DNA of 57,353 nt from an uncultured Eubacteriales bacterium. Its GTDB lineage: Bacteria > Bacillota > Clostridia > Oscillospirales > Acutalibacteraceae. Numbering within the stretch: the stretch's first letter is position 1; the number at the start of each line of letters is the position of its first letter. The notes under the pieces were generated by a model. The model did no database searches, was not told the DNA's origin, and worked only from the letters and a program-made list of their open reading frames with translations. The stretch covers positions 427-57,779 of the forward strand of contig CAREUR010000004.1 in the NCBI GenBank assembly GCA_948968885.1, read 5' to 3'. This document shows, one piece after another, positions 22,866 to 31,511 of the stretch. A program made the position numbers and the translations under genes.

Positions 22866-25115
22866 TCACAGCGTCAGTTGCTCTGGCGCGTCCGCGCTTG
22901 AATTCGGCACCGTTCCTGCAGCCGGTAAATTCTTTGGCCGATAATGCCTCGCCACGTCCGTTAAGCTCTTTGGGTCAAGCTCTTTTGCGGCAACAACGCG
23001 GTGCCCCTTTCTCAGGCTCATTACCGAGACTCCCTGTGTCGACTTCGTTGTCTTAGCGTTAAGCATGCTCGTGTTAAAAACCAACGCCCGTCCTGCCGAC
23101 GAAGTCACCACAAAGTCTTTTTCCTCGCCCAAATACTTAATCCCCACAACACGCGATTTATCCGAATAAGCCTTGACCAGCTTTTTTCTGTTCGTCTTGG
23201 TTTTGTAAGCCTCGAGCGTAACCTTGGCGACCTTGCCATTCTCAAAAAAGAACAGCACGCATCCCGCATAATTCTGCGTCGCAATCATGCACAAAGCCGA
23301 TTCGTCCGGCTCCATCTCTAGCTTGGCCGGTACAAATTCTCCAAGCACGCTCGCCTTAGAATCCGCAAAATCCGCAACCTTCGCCTTATAGACCTGCTGC
23401 TTATCCGTAAAAAACAACAAGTCAAAATTATTGTTCGCTTCGATGGTCTGCAGGATTTCGTCCCCGTCCTTTAGCTTCTGATCGTTGCTCATCCGCAAGG
23501 ACTGCGGCGTGATTTTCTTGAAATACTGGTGCTGCGTAAAGAACAGGTGCACCGGATAATCCGGCACTTCCTCCTCCATGTCGGCCTCGGCCACGTCCTC
23601 CTTGTATATTAGCATAGTTTTCCTCGGTTTGCCATACTTTTCTGCAATATTTTTGAGTTCTTGCGCGATTATTTCCTTTATTTTTTCGTCGTCGTTCAAA
23701 ATCGACTCTAACTCTTTGATCAGCTCCTTTAGCCGCTCGATCTCGTCCGTCCGCTTCAGAATGTACTCTCGGTTCAAGTGCCGCAGCTTTATCTCCGCCA
23801 CGTAGTCCGCCTGCACCTCGTCGATGTCGAAACCCTGCATCAAGTTGGGCACCACCATCGATTCTTCCTTCGTGTTTCGTATGATTTTTATCGCCTTGTC
23901 TATGTCTACAAGAATCTTCTTGAGGCCCGCCAGTAGGTGCATCTTGCTTTTTTGCTTATGAAGATCAAACTGCGTTCTACGGCGCACGCACTCCGTTCTA
24001 AAGGCAATCCACTCGCAAAGTAGCGCTCTCACCCCCAGTACTCGTGGCGTTTCGTTTATCAGCACATTGAAGTTGCACGAAAATGAGTCCTCAAGCGGCG
24101 TCATTCTGTACAGCTTTTGTATGAGTTTTTCTGCGTCCGTTCCCCGTTTTAGGTCGATCGTTATCTTCAGACCTTCTATTCCAGTTTCGTCGCGGATGTC
24201 CGAAATCTCCCTCACGCTGCCCTTTTTCACAAGGTCAATGATCTTTTCGATGATCGCTTCTGAGGTTGTGGTGGGCGGAATGCTGCTAATGTCAATGCAG
24301 TTCTGCGCTTTGTCATAAGTATACCGCGCGCGCACCTTTATGCTGCCGCGCCCCGTTTTGTAAATATCGACCATGGCCTTTTCGTCGTAAATTATGCTGC
24401 CTCCGCCGGTAAAGTCGGGCGCCAGAAGCACTTTGTTTATATCCGCCTCCGGGTCTTTAATCAGCATTGTCGTCGCTTTGCAGACCTCCCGCAGGTTGAA
24501 CGGACAAATCGAGCTCGCCATGCCCACGGCTATCCCTGTGTTCGCATTTACCAAGATCGACGGAAAGCTCGCCGGCAGCAGGGTCGGCTCCTTTTGCGTG
24601 TTATCGTAGTTGTCCACAAAGTCGACGGTGTCCTTGTCGATATCCTTAAAAAGCTCCTCACAGATGTCGTCAAGTCGCGCCTCGGTGTATCGCGAGGCTG
24701 CGCACATCATGTCTCTAGAATAAAATTTGCCAAAATTTCCCTTAGAGTCCACATACGGGTGCAGCAACGCCTCATAGCCGCGACTCAGGCGCACCATGGT
24801 ATCATAAATCGCGCTGTCTCCGTGCGGATTGAGCTTCATCGTTTGACCCACTATGTTTGCAGACTTAATCCTGGCCGAGCCTAAAAGCCCCATCTTGTAC
24901 ATAGTGTAGAGCAGCTTGCGGTGCGACGGCTTAAAACCATCTATCTGCGGGATGGCCCGCGACAAAATCACGCTCATTGCGTATGGCATATAGTTTTTCT
25001 CCAGCGTACTTGCGATTTTCTGCTCCACGATTTCGCCCGCACCGTTAATTACCCCGTGCGTCCGTCCTCCATGCCCATTTATATCCTTTGAAAAATCTTT
25101 TTTCTTCGATGCCAA
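22866..25115 (-). CDS. parC: DNA topoisomerase IV/gyrase-type subunit A
   Basis: A 749-residue type IIA topoisomerase breakage-reunion subunit that cuts and passes DNA duplexes for decatenation or relaxation. MPYAMSVILSRAIPQIDGFK begins the catalytic domain, KLNPHGDSAIYDTMVRLSR is conserved, and the active-site Tyr lies in CAASRYTEARL. VNANTGIAVGMASSI and a coiled-coil tower (EIERLKELIKELESILND) follow. The C-terminal part has beta-pinwheel-like blades but no obvious GyrA box, favouring ParC over GyrA. Start is TTG at 25115, with GGAGGTG 9 nt upstream. It follows the subunit B gene closely and must form an A2B2 enzyme with it. Confidence 0.88.
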   Translation of the reverse strand: MASKKKDFSKDINGHGGRTHGVINGAGEIVEQKIASTLEKNYMPYAMSVILSRAIPQIDGFKPSHRKLLYTMYKMGLLGSARIKSANIVGQTMKLNPHGDSAIYDTMVRLSRGYEALLHPYVDSKGNFGKFYSRDMMCAASRYTEARLDDICEELFKDIDKDTVDFVDNYDNTQKEPTLLPASFPSILVNANTGIAVGMASSICPFNLREVCKATTMLIKDPEADINKVLLAPDFTGGGSIIYDEKAMVDIYKTGRGSIKVRARYTYDKAQNCIDISSIPPTTTSEAIIEKIIDLVKKGSVREISDIRDETGIEGLKITIDLKRGTDAEKLIQKLYRMTPLEDSFSCNFNVLINETPRVLGVRALLCEWIAFRTECVRRRTQFDLHKQKSKMHLLAGLKKILVDIDKAIKIIRNTKEESMVVPNLMQGFDIDEVQADYVAEIKLRHLNREYILKRTDEIERLKELIKELESILNDDEKIKEIIAQELKNIAEKYGKPRKTMLIYKEDVAEADMEEEVPDYPVHLFFTQHQYFKKITPQSLRMSNDQKLKDGDEILQTIEANNNFDLLFFTDKQQVYKAKVADFADSKASVLGEFVPAKLEMEPDESALCMIATQNYAGCVLFFFENGKVAKVTLEAYKTKTNRKKLVKAYSDKSRVVGIKYLGEEKDFVVTSSAGRALVFNTSMLNAKTTKSTQGVSVMSLRKGHRVVAAKELDPKSLTDVARHYRPKNLPAAGTVPNSSADAPEQLTL

Positions 25116-25148
25116 AACTTTTCACCTCCGTAACCTTTGCGCGGCCGC

Positions 25149-27131
25149 TCAGCTGATGTCCGCGACGTCAATGTAAAGATGCCCGTTCTCCACAATGAAC
25201 TCCTTGCGGCCCGCTATGTTGTCACCCAGCAGCACATCGAACATCTGCGCCGTCCGTTGCGCGTCCTCCGGCATTATCTTTATCAGTCTGCGCGTTTTCG
25301 GGTTCATCGTCGTCAGATTCATCATGTCCGGCTCGTTCTCGCCAAGCCCCTTCGACCGCTGGATTGTACACTTTTGCGCCCCCAAGCCCTTTATGAAGTC
25401 CTCCTTTTCCTTTTCCGTGTACGCAAAATACGTCTCGCTCTTCGTGTTGATCTCATAAAGCGGCGATTCCGCGATGAAAACCTTGCCCTCATCGATCAGC
25501 CGTGGCGTCAACCGATAAATCATCGTCAGCAGCAGCGTTCGGATCTGAAAGCCGTCCACGTCGGCATCCGTGCACAGAATAACCTTGCTCCACCGCAGCA
25601 AATTTATGTCAAACGACGCCAAATCCTTGCTCGCCTTAGATTTTATCTGCACTCCGCAGCCCAGAACCTTAATTAGGTCCGTTATGATCTCGCTTTTAAA
25701 AATCTTGTTATAATCGACCTTCAGGCAGTTCAAAATCTTGCCGCGAATCGGGATAATCGCCTGAAAATTCGGGTCGCGCGCCTGTTTGCAGGCTCCCAGC
25801 GCAGAGTCGCCCTCCACGATAAACAGCTCGCGCTCCGACACGTCCTTACTCCGGCAGTCCACAAATTTCGCAACCCGACTAGTGATATCCATATTGCTCG
25901 TCAGTTTCTTTTTGATGTTAAGCCGCGTCTTTTCCGCATCCTCGCGGCTTCGTTTGTTTATGAGTACCTGCGCCCCGATTTTTTCGGCGTCCGTCGGGTT
26001 CTCAATAAAATAAACCTCCAGCTGATGCCGGAACATCTCGACCATGGCGTCCTGTATGCCCTTGTTCGTTATCGATTTTTTCGTCTGGTTCTCATACGAC
26101 GTCACGTTTGAAAACGACGAAACCACCACGACCAAGCAGTCCTCCACGTCGGCAAACGTTATCTTGCTCTCGTTTTTGTTGTACTTCCCGCCCTGCTTCA
26201 AGTAGGAGTCGATCTGGTACACAAACGCGTTCTTCACGGCCTTTTCGGGCGCGCCGCCGTACTCTAGCCAGCTCGAGTTGTGATAGTACTCGGCCCCGCT
26301 TACTTTGTTCGAAAAAGCAAACGCGATGTTTATCTTCGTTTTGTAATATGGCTTGTCGTCGCGGTCGCGGACCTTTTTTTCGCCCGTCCAAAACTGCACC
26401 GGAGTCAAAAAGTCCTCTCCAATGAGCTCTTTAACGTGGTCCACAATACCGTTTTCGTACTGAAACTCAGATATCTCGAAGCTTTCGCCCGCCTGGCACC
26501 GAAAAATAAACTTCAACCCCGCATTAACAATGGCCTGGCGCTTCATTATGTCAAAAAAGTACTCCTGGCTTATGTTTATGTCCGTAAACACCGCCAAGTC
26601 GGGCTTCCAGCGAATTTTCGTCCCGGTGTCTTTGCCATCATACGGCTCCTTTTTTAAACCACCGACGTTCTCGCCTTTTTCGAAGTGCAAGCCATAAACA
26701 AAGCCGTCGCGCTTTATCTCAACGTCCATATACTCCGATGAATACTGCGTGGAGCACAGTCCCAAGCCGTTTAGCCCCAGTGAGTACTCGTAATTTTGCG
26801 CCGCAGCGTTGTTATACTTGCCGCCCGCGTAAAGCTCGCAAAAAACAAGCTCCCAGTTGAACTTGCCCTCGTTTTTGTTAAAGTCCACCGGAATCCCTCT
26901 GCCGTGATCTTCTATCTCTATTGAATGGTCCTCAAACAGCGTCACCACTATCTCCGAGCCAAATCCCTCTCGCGCTTCGTCAATTGAATTCGACAAAATT
27001 TCAAAAACCGAGTGCTGACATCCCTCTATTCCGTCCGAACCAAATATAACCGCCGGCCGTTTGCGCACCCTGTCGGCACCCTTCAGCGACGATATGCTGT
27101 CGTTCCCATAATTTCGCGCTTTTAATTCCAT
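25149..27131 (-). CDS. parE: DNA topoisomerase IV/gyrase-type subunit B
   Basis: A 660-residue ATPase subunit. The GHKL site is seen as VRKRPAVIFGSDGIEGCQHS, EILSNSIDEA (catalytic Glu and Asn), IEDHGRGIPVDF and YSLGLNGLGLCSTQYSS. The TOPRIM motif is ELFIVEGDSALGACKQARDP with CTDADVDGFQI, and the C-terminal segment has SKGLGENEPDMMN. It differs from standard GyrB in EGDSALG (usually EGDSAGG), as in a clostridial ParE branch. Start ATG 27131 follows GGGGG with 6-nt spacing; the track of open codons upstream lacks a better site. Followed 33 nt later by the A subunit. Confidence 0.88.
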   Translation of the reverse strand: MELKARNYGNDSISSLKGADRVRKRPAVIFGSDGIEGCQHSVFEILSNSIDEAREGFGSEIVVTLFEDHSIEIEDHGRGIPVDFNKNEGKFNWELVFCELYAGGKYNNAAAQNYEYSLGLNGLGLCSTQYSSEYMDVEIKRDGFVYGLHFEKGENVGGLKKEPYDGKDTGTKIRWKPDLAVFTDINISQEYFFDIMKRQAIVNAGLKFIFRCQAGESFEISEFQYENGIVDHVKELIGEDFLTPVQFWTGEKKVRDRDDKPYYKTKINIAFAFSNKVSGAEYYHNSSWLEYGGAPEKAVKNAFVYQIDSYLKQGGKYNKNESKITFADVEDCLVVVVSSFSNVTSYENQTKKSITNKGIQDAMVEMFRHQLEVYFIENPTDAEKIGAQVLINKRSREDAEKTRLNIKKKLTSNMDITSRVAKFVDCRSKDVSERELFIVEGDSALGACKQARDPNFQAIIPIRGKILNCLKVDYNKIFKSEIITDLIKVLGCGVQIKSKASKDLASFDINLLRWSKVILCTDADVDGFQIRTLLLTMIYRLTPRLIDEGKVFIAESPLYEINTKSETYFAYTEKEKEDFIKGLGAQKCTIQRSKGLGENEPDMMNLTTMNPKTRRLIKIMPEDAQRTAQMFDVLLGDNIAGRKEFIVENGHLYIDVADIS

Positions 27132-27207
27132 AAACATCCCCCATTTTGCGGCCTCTACTATTATGTTACGCAATGCCTCAGCTATTGTCAACCCCGCGAC
27201 GGTAAAA

Positions 27208-27246
27208 CTAAAGAGACTCCCACGTTGAAAAAGGAATCTCTTTTTA
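27208..27246 (-). terminator. Hairpin terminator after the glycosyltransferase gene
   Basis: Stem AAAGAGATTCC / GGAGTCTCTTT on the minus strand (one mismatch), followed by AGTTTT. On plus it is followed by TTTTT. Confidence 0.6.
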
Positions 27247-27272
27247 GTTAATTTTGGCAAAGCCCCTTGCGC

Positions 27273-28283
27273 CTACGAATTATATTTTGCTTTTATTTCC
27301 TCAAAATAATCGGTCTTTGCGGCATAATCCCACCACAAGCTTTTTCTATTAGCCTCGCCCTGGCCCCACGGCTTGCATATACAGTGCAATATTACTGGGT
27401 TTTCATATGCGTCTTGCATCTCGTCTGCAGTATAACGGTCCCTCGCCAGTAAGGTGCCCGCATGCGACTTAGCCCATTCTGGCCCTAGGTTAAAAACTCC
27501 ATATTTTGCCGGCAAAACACCTGTATTTTTATAGCAAACCACGTTTATAACCGTTTGATCCCACTGCTCTAGCTTATCGTTATTTTTTTCAATAAACTCC
27601 GCAAACTTTGGCTCCATATTGTCGGCTCTTAACTTCGCTAAATTCACCAGCATCACGCCACTGCATATATAATGGTCATTATTTATTCCAAATTTATCCG
27701 CCCCATGGACATTGTCGTCCAAAAAGCCCCTATAATAAAGGTTTTCCATACTTATGTTGTACATATCAGTCAAATCACCACAAACTAAGACGTCTCCGTC
27801 CAGCCAAATGATCTTTTCTATTTCTGGCAGCAAAGATGACAAAGACAGCCTATAATATGCCGGTGTGGTTATGTGTCCCCTATCGTTCGCATTTTTGTAG
27901 CGGTCCTGCATATCGATAAACGTTACTTTGCACCTGTTCTCGTATTTATCCTGCAGGCTCAGGATTTTCTGTTTATTCTCCTGAGCAAAGTTGCCAGGAG
28001 TCATAATGTAAATATCGTAGTGCGTGTTGCTGTTAGAATTTATCATCATCGACGTTATCGCAACTATCGTCGGGTACGTGTAGTTATCGTCCGCCGCCAT
28101 CGCCACAGGTATTACCATTGGGTGATTATAACCGCTGCGGACTGCCATCAGCATTGGGTGCCCACTTGGCGTATATTCTTCCTTTTGATGCCAGCTAAAC
28201 GCAAAAGCTACGCTAAATAAAATCGCAGCACAGGCCATCACAACCAGCCAAAGTTTGCCTTTTAACGTCTTTTTTTCACACAT
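27273..28283 (-). CDS. Family 8 glycosyltransferase with N-terminal membrane anchor
   Basis: A 336-residue GT-A fold glycosyltransferase related to LgtC and glycogenin. After a membrane helix (KLWLVVMACAAILFSVAFAF), the catalytic domain starts IPVAMAADDNYTYPTIVAIT. The metal-binding DxD motif is IIWLDGDVLVCGDL. YICSGVMLVNLAKLR and WDQTVINVV are typical later blocks, and HCICKPWGQ near the C-terminus holds the conserved His. The N-terminal anchor would place it outside the membrane unless it is a reverse signal anchor; most bacterial GT8 are cytosolic, so this is unusual. ATG 28283 follows GGAG with 11-nt spacing. Acceptor unknown. Confidence 0.85.
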   Translation of the reverse strand: MCEKKTLKGKLWLVVMACAAILFSVAFAFSWHQKEEYTPSGHPMLMAVRSGYNHPMVIPVAMAADDNYTYPTIVAITSMMINSNSNTHYDIYIMTPGNFAQENKQKILSLQDKYENRCKVTFIDMQDRYKNANDRGHITTPAYYRLSLSSLLPEIEKIIWLDGDVLVCGDLTDMYNISMENLYYRGFLDDNVHGADKFGINNDHYICSGVMLVNLAKLRADNMEPKFAEFIEKNNDKLEQWDQTVINVVCYKNTGVLPAKYGVFNLGPEWAKSHAGTLLARDRYTADEMQDAYENPVILHCICKPWGQGEANRKSLWWDYAAKTDYFEEIKAKYNS

Positions 28284-28347
28284 CCATTGCAAAACTCCTT
28301 TTTTCACATTTGGAAAAATAAAAAATGGACAAGCTCTTACCTGGACT

Positions 28348-29217
28348 TTAAATATAATCGTTTTTAGTTATAATGCTTGAAAATGTATCTAATTTAGATT
28401 TGCACAACCCCACCAACTCGCTGCTCTTAGCCTCTATTTTTAAAACACGCTCTTCTGGAATATCACTTTTGTCTGCAAAAGCAGCCGTTATAATGCATGA
28501 TCCTACAGCATTTGCAGCTTGTTCACGAATGTCGTCCTCGCTAAGCTCTAGGTTTACTGATTGGTATGCCATCTTGATTAACCGAATCGGCAAAAACAAC
28601 TTATACGTAGCAGCAAAATTAGCAGTATGCTTACTTAAAATATTGATCACAGCCGGTTTAATTTTGTCCTCAGGCACACCCAACATCTGGCTTAGACTCT
28701 TCATGTCCATTCCGGCGCTTACTTGCTCAAAATTGAATCTATCCAAAAATTCATTAGAAATCCCACTGCCGACCTTCTTTATAAAGTAATTATCAAGCAG
28801 ACTGCAATTCATAATATATCTTGGGTAGCCGGAAGTTTCCTCAAAAACAGCTGATAAAAACGCGCCTGTTTGCGAATCTTGAAGCACATGTATAAAAACT
28901 CCTATGGCAAACCATTTCTCAACAGATGTCTCGGCATTTTGCAATAATATTTTCGCGAATTCCTCAGAATCAGACTCAACTCCGCTTTCTTTGTCAAATC
29001 TGAACCTGCCAATGTCTGCATAAACCAGGCCCGACAAGAAAGCTCTCATTTCATCTTCCGATAACGAGATTCCGGTCTGTGCAAGCCACTGTTCTATAGC
29101 TCTTTTGCCCAAATAAAAATGAGTATTTGAAAACAATGCGCTTCCCTCCACACAATAAGCAAAACAGCCAAAAATGCATATCATCACAACGCAGAAAAAC
29201 TTCTTTAAAGCCCTCAC
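28348..29217 (-). CDS. Secreted zinc-dependent phospholipase C-fold protein, copy A
   Basis: A 289-residue secreted protein: signal peptide (RALKKFFCVVMICIFGCFAY), then a helical domain resembling Zn_dep_PLPC (clostridial alpha-toxin N-domain). Landmarks are FSNTHFYLGKRAIEQWL, AFLSGLVYADIGRFRFD, WFAIGVFIHVLQDSQTGAFL (HxxxD) and NCSLLDNYF. It is paralogous to the next gene over nearly its full length; here LLDNYF has Asn where the paralogue has His, so one possible metal ligand is lost. GTG 29217 is chosen because AGAGG lies 7 nt upstream and the start then matches the paralogue. Substrate unknown. Confidence 0.65.
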   Translation of the reverse strand: MRALKKFFCVVMICIFGCFAYCVEGSALFSNTHFYLGKRAIEQWLAQTGISLSEDEMRAFLSGLVYADIGRFRFDKESGVESDSEEFAKILLQNAETSVEKWFAIGVFIHVLQDSQTGAFLSAVFEETSGYPRYIMNCSLLDNYFIKKVGSGISNEFLDRFNFEQVSAGMDMKSLSQMLGVPEDKIKPAVINILSKHTANFAATYKLFLPIRLIKMAYQSVNLELSEDDIREQAANAVGSCIITAAFADKSDIPEERVLKIEAKSSELVGLCKSKLDTFSSIITKNDYI

Positions 29218-29314
29218 TATTATCCTCTTTCTCCTTAATTTCACACAACAACAGAACACACAGATAATTAATGCACTAAATACTAAGATTTAGCAAACAT
29301 TATTTTTTTGCCAA

Positions 29315-30253
29315 TCAAGCAACGGTAGACAATACATCTCTAATTTTGGGTACACACATATTTACCAGTTCATCGCTTTTAGCCTCTACTTTTTGAGCAA
29401 CATCTTCTGGGAGTCCATTTTTATATATGAAATCGCGTATAAAAGGAATCGCCGCCATAGATACCCCTACTGCAAATCCTGCCTGGTAATAAATATCGTA
29501 ATAGCTTAATTTATCTAAACCATAGTATCTATATACCTTCTTTATTAAGTTGCCACATATAACCAAATCTCGTTCGTAATAAGGCCAAGAATTTTTTCTA
29601 ATGCGAGACTTTGCCAAAGCCTCCATTTTATCTTTCGATACATTTATCACCTTGAACAAACATTCCATGCCAATATCAGTGCTTACTTTTTCAAAATTGA
29701 ACATATCTAAAAATTCATTATAATTTGTACAGTAATATTTTGATCTAAAGTAATGATCCAATAAACTGCAATTAAAAATATATTTTGAATAATCAGAAGT
29801 TTCACCAAAAACATCCGATAAAAACGCGTTTGTTTGCTCATCTTGAAGTGCATGCATCCACCAGCCAAGTGCAAACCACTTTTCTATAGGCGTTTCGGCA
29901 TAAGACCACATCACCTTTGCAAATTCCTCAGAGTCAGATTGAGTACTACATTCCTTGTCAAATCTAAATTTGCCTATGTCTGCCAAAAACATGCCAGACA
30001 AAAAGGCCCGTTTTTCTTCTTTTAAAGTGCTCAACACAGGAGAAATTGCCTTAGTTTCCTCTACTGAGTAACCTAAGGATTTTAAAAGCTCTTCCTTCTC
30101 ATTTTCTGGTAATTTGCATATCTGCCCGAATATTTTTTCGCCCAAATAAAAGTGAGTGTTTGAAAAAAAAGCACTTACCTCCACACCACAACAAGTTGTC
30201 AAGCCAAAAACACATACCAACACAACGCATAAAATCTTCTTTAAATTTTTCAT
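29315..30253 (-). CDS. Secreted zinc-dependent phospholipase C-fold protein, copy B
   Basis: A 312-residue paralogue of the preceding gene. Signal peptide KNLKKILCVVLVCVFGLTTC, then FSNTHFYLGEKIFGQI, AFLSGMFLADIGKFRFDKEC, WFALGWWMHALQDEQTNAFL and NCSLLDHYF. His, Asp and HxxxD positions fit the zinc-ligand pattern of the phospholipase C family, but the His expected about ten residues after HxxxD is not obvious. It has an insertion of about 25 residues after FYLG compared with copy A. GAAAGAGG before ATG 30253. The tRNA-Ser gene lies 38 nt upstream on the same strand. Confidence 0.65.
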   Translation of the reverse strand: MKNLKKILCVVLVCVFGLTTCCGVEVSAFFSNTHFYLGEKIFGQICKLPENEKEELLKSLGYSVEETKAISPVLSTLKEEKRAFLSGMFLADIGKFRFDKECSTQSDSEEFAKVMWSYAETPIEKWFALGWWMHALQDEQTNAFLSDVFGETSDYSKYIFNCSLLDHYFRSKYYCTNYNEFLDMFNFEKVSTDIGMECLFKVINVSKDKMEALAKSRIRKNSWPYYERDLVICGNLIKKVYRYYGLDKLSYYDIYYQAGFAVGVSMAAIPFIRDFIYKNGLPEDVAQKVEAKSDELVNMCVPKIRDVLSTVA

Positions 30254-30291
30254 TATTTAACCTCTTTCTAAGTAATATAACATAGTACAAA

Positions 30292-30384
30292 TGGCGGAGA
30301 GATGGGGATTCGAACCCCAGAAACCGCTTTAACGGTTTACACGATTTCCAATCGTGCTCCTTCGGCCAGCTCGGACACCTCTCC
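30292..30384 (-). tRNA. tRNA-Ser (anticodon GGA)
   Basis: 93 nt including encoded CCA. Acceptor GGAGAGG pairs with CTCTCCG-type 3' end, the D-arm region contains GAGCTGGCCGAAGGAGC, and the anticodon stem CACGATT/AATCGTG frames GGA. A long variable arm (AAACCGTTAAAGCGGTTT) marks a class II serine tRNA, and the T-arm is GGGGTTCGAATCCCC. It decodes UCC/UCU. Confidence 0.97.
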
Positions 30385-30558
30385 AAGAACAACCTTAATT
30401 ATTATAACAAAAAAATCTGTAAAGGTCAAGACTCGCGCTAAAAATTTGTACAGCTTGGCAGATATAGTTGTGTGCAAAATCTACATATTTAATCGGTTTG
30501 GTTGGATATATCGCAGCAAAACATAGAAGTTTTTTATAATTCTTTTGTCGAATTATGG

Positions 30559-30587
30559 TTTACTTTGAATAGTGTATAATATATAAT
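30559..30587 (+). promoter_or_regulatory. Promoter of the secreted-protein gene at 30627
   Basis: TTTACT, 17 nt, TATAAT. An overlapping second TATAAT lies at 30575-30580. The rest of the 30385-30626 gap is AT-rich without other clear signals. Confidence 0.6.
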
Positions 30588-30626
30588 GTGTTTACACATT
30601 TTTACATAAGAAAAGGAGCGTTTAAA

Positions 30627-31469
30627 ATGTATAAAAGAAAAGTAATCGCGATAATCTTGTTGGTAAGCTTTATCGCAAATGCTGCGCCTCAGCCGGTTGT
30701 TTGTGCCGATGGATATAAATATGAAAACAAATGTTTTGAACAATACCTTGCTAATCTTTCTACATTTTTTCTCTCTAAAAATCAATCTTTAACCACTTTT
30801 AAATCACGTGATTTGTACAATAAAGAAATTCGCAAAATCCCCGAAGTTATAAAAAAATGTACTGGCGGGGCCGCTATAACTGAGGAAACGGCTCGTTTCG
30901 CAATTGAGGCAAGAAATATTTGCAAAAATGGCTCTCGTGGAGCCATGAAGTGTATAGAATGTGCAAAAAATTTATATAAATCCGAGCCTAATTATACTGT
31001 CAAAGATATATTTAGTAAATATAGCAATAACACCCAGCTAATCATCGAAAAATCTCTGTCCACCCGAGCAAGCGCAAATTTTGCATCTAAATTTGCCGAC
31101 TTTTTTGAAACTCACACACCTTGGTTGTATGAGCATGTATTCTTCCCCACTTTCATGTCTTTCTCACGCCAGTTAAAAGCTCATCCGGCCTTAATAATTC
31201 TCACAATTTCAGGCTGTGTTGTTGGTGTTGTCGCTACAACAACGTCCGGCTTATTTAAGCGCCTATCCAACGCTGTTAGCACAAATATCCACCGGTTTAA
31301 GGACTTCTGCTTTGGTGCAAATTCTGAAGAACCTAAAATACAGGATAAAATCGATGATGACACAGACGAAGACAACATCTCTTCGTCCGTGGTAACCACA
31401 AATGAAACCTCTTCTTCAATTACATGCGACCCAGATTTAGCTGAGTGTTCCGACATAAACGAGCAATAG
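30627..31469 (+). CDS. Secreted or membrane protein of unknown function (280 aa)
   Basis: Not recognised. Signal peptide MYKRKVIAIILLVSFIANA is followed by a Cys- and Lys-rich helical ectodomain of about 165 residues. It contains four or five cysteines in GYKYENKCFEQYL, VIKKCTGGAA, EARNICKNG and MKCIECAKN, suggesting disulphides. A membrane helix (PALIILTISGCVVGVVATTT) near residue 205 leads to a basic stretch and an acidic Ser/Thr tail (DDDTDEDNISSSVVTTNETS). This resembles a type I membrane protein with a small cytoplasmic tail. AAAAGGAG precedes the ATG. It is in an AT-richer patch next to tRNA-Ser, so acquisition by transfer is possible. Confidence 0.6.
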   Translation: MYKRKVIAIILLVSFIANAAPQPVVCADGYKYENKCFEQYLANLSTFFLSKNQSLTTFKSRDLYNKEIRKIPEVIKKCTGGAAITEETARFAIEARNICKNGSRGAMKCIECAKNLYKSEPNYTVKDIFSKYSNNTQLIIEKSLSTRASANFASKFADFFETHTPWLYEHVFFPTFMSFSRQLKAHPALIILTISGCVVGVVATTTSGLFKRLSNAVSTNIHRFKDFCFGANSEEPKIQDKIDDDTDEDNISSSVVTTNETSSSITCDPDLAECSDINEQ

Positions 31470-31511
31470 TTATTTTTTGTTCTTCAATAACTCTCGAGCA
31501 AATGCAATTTT

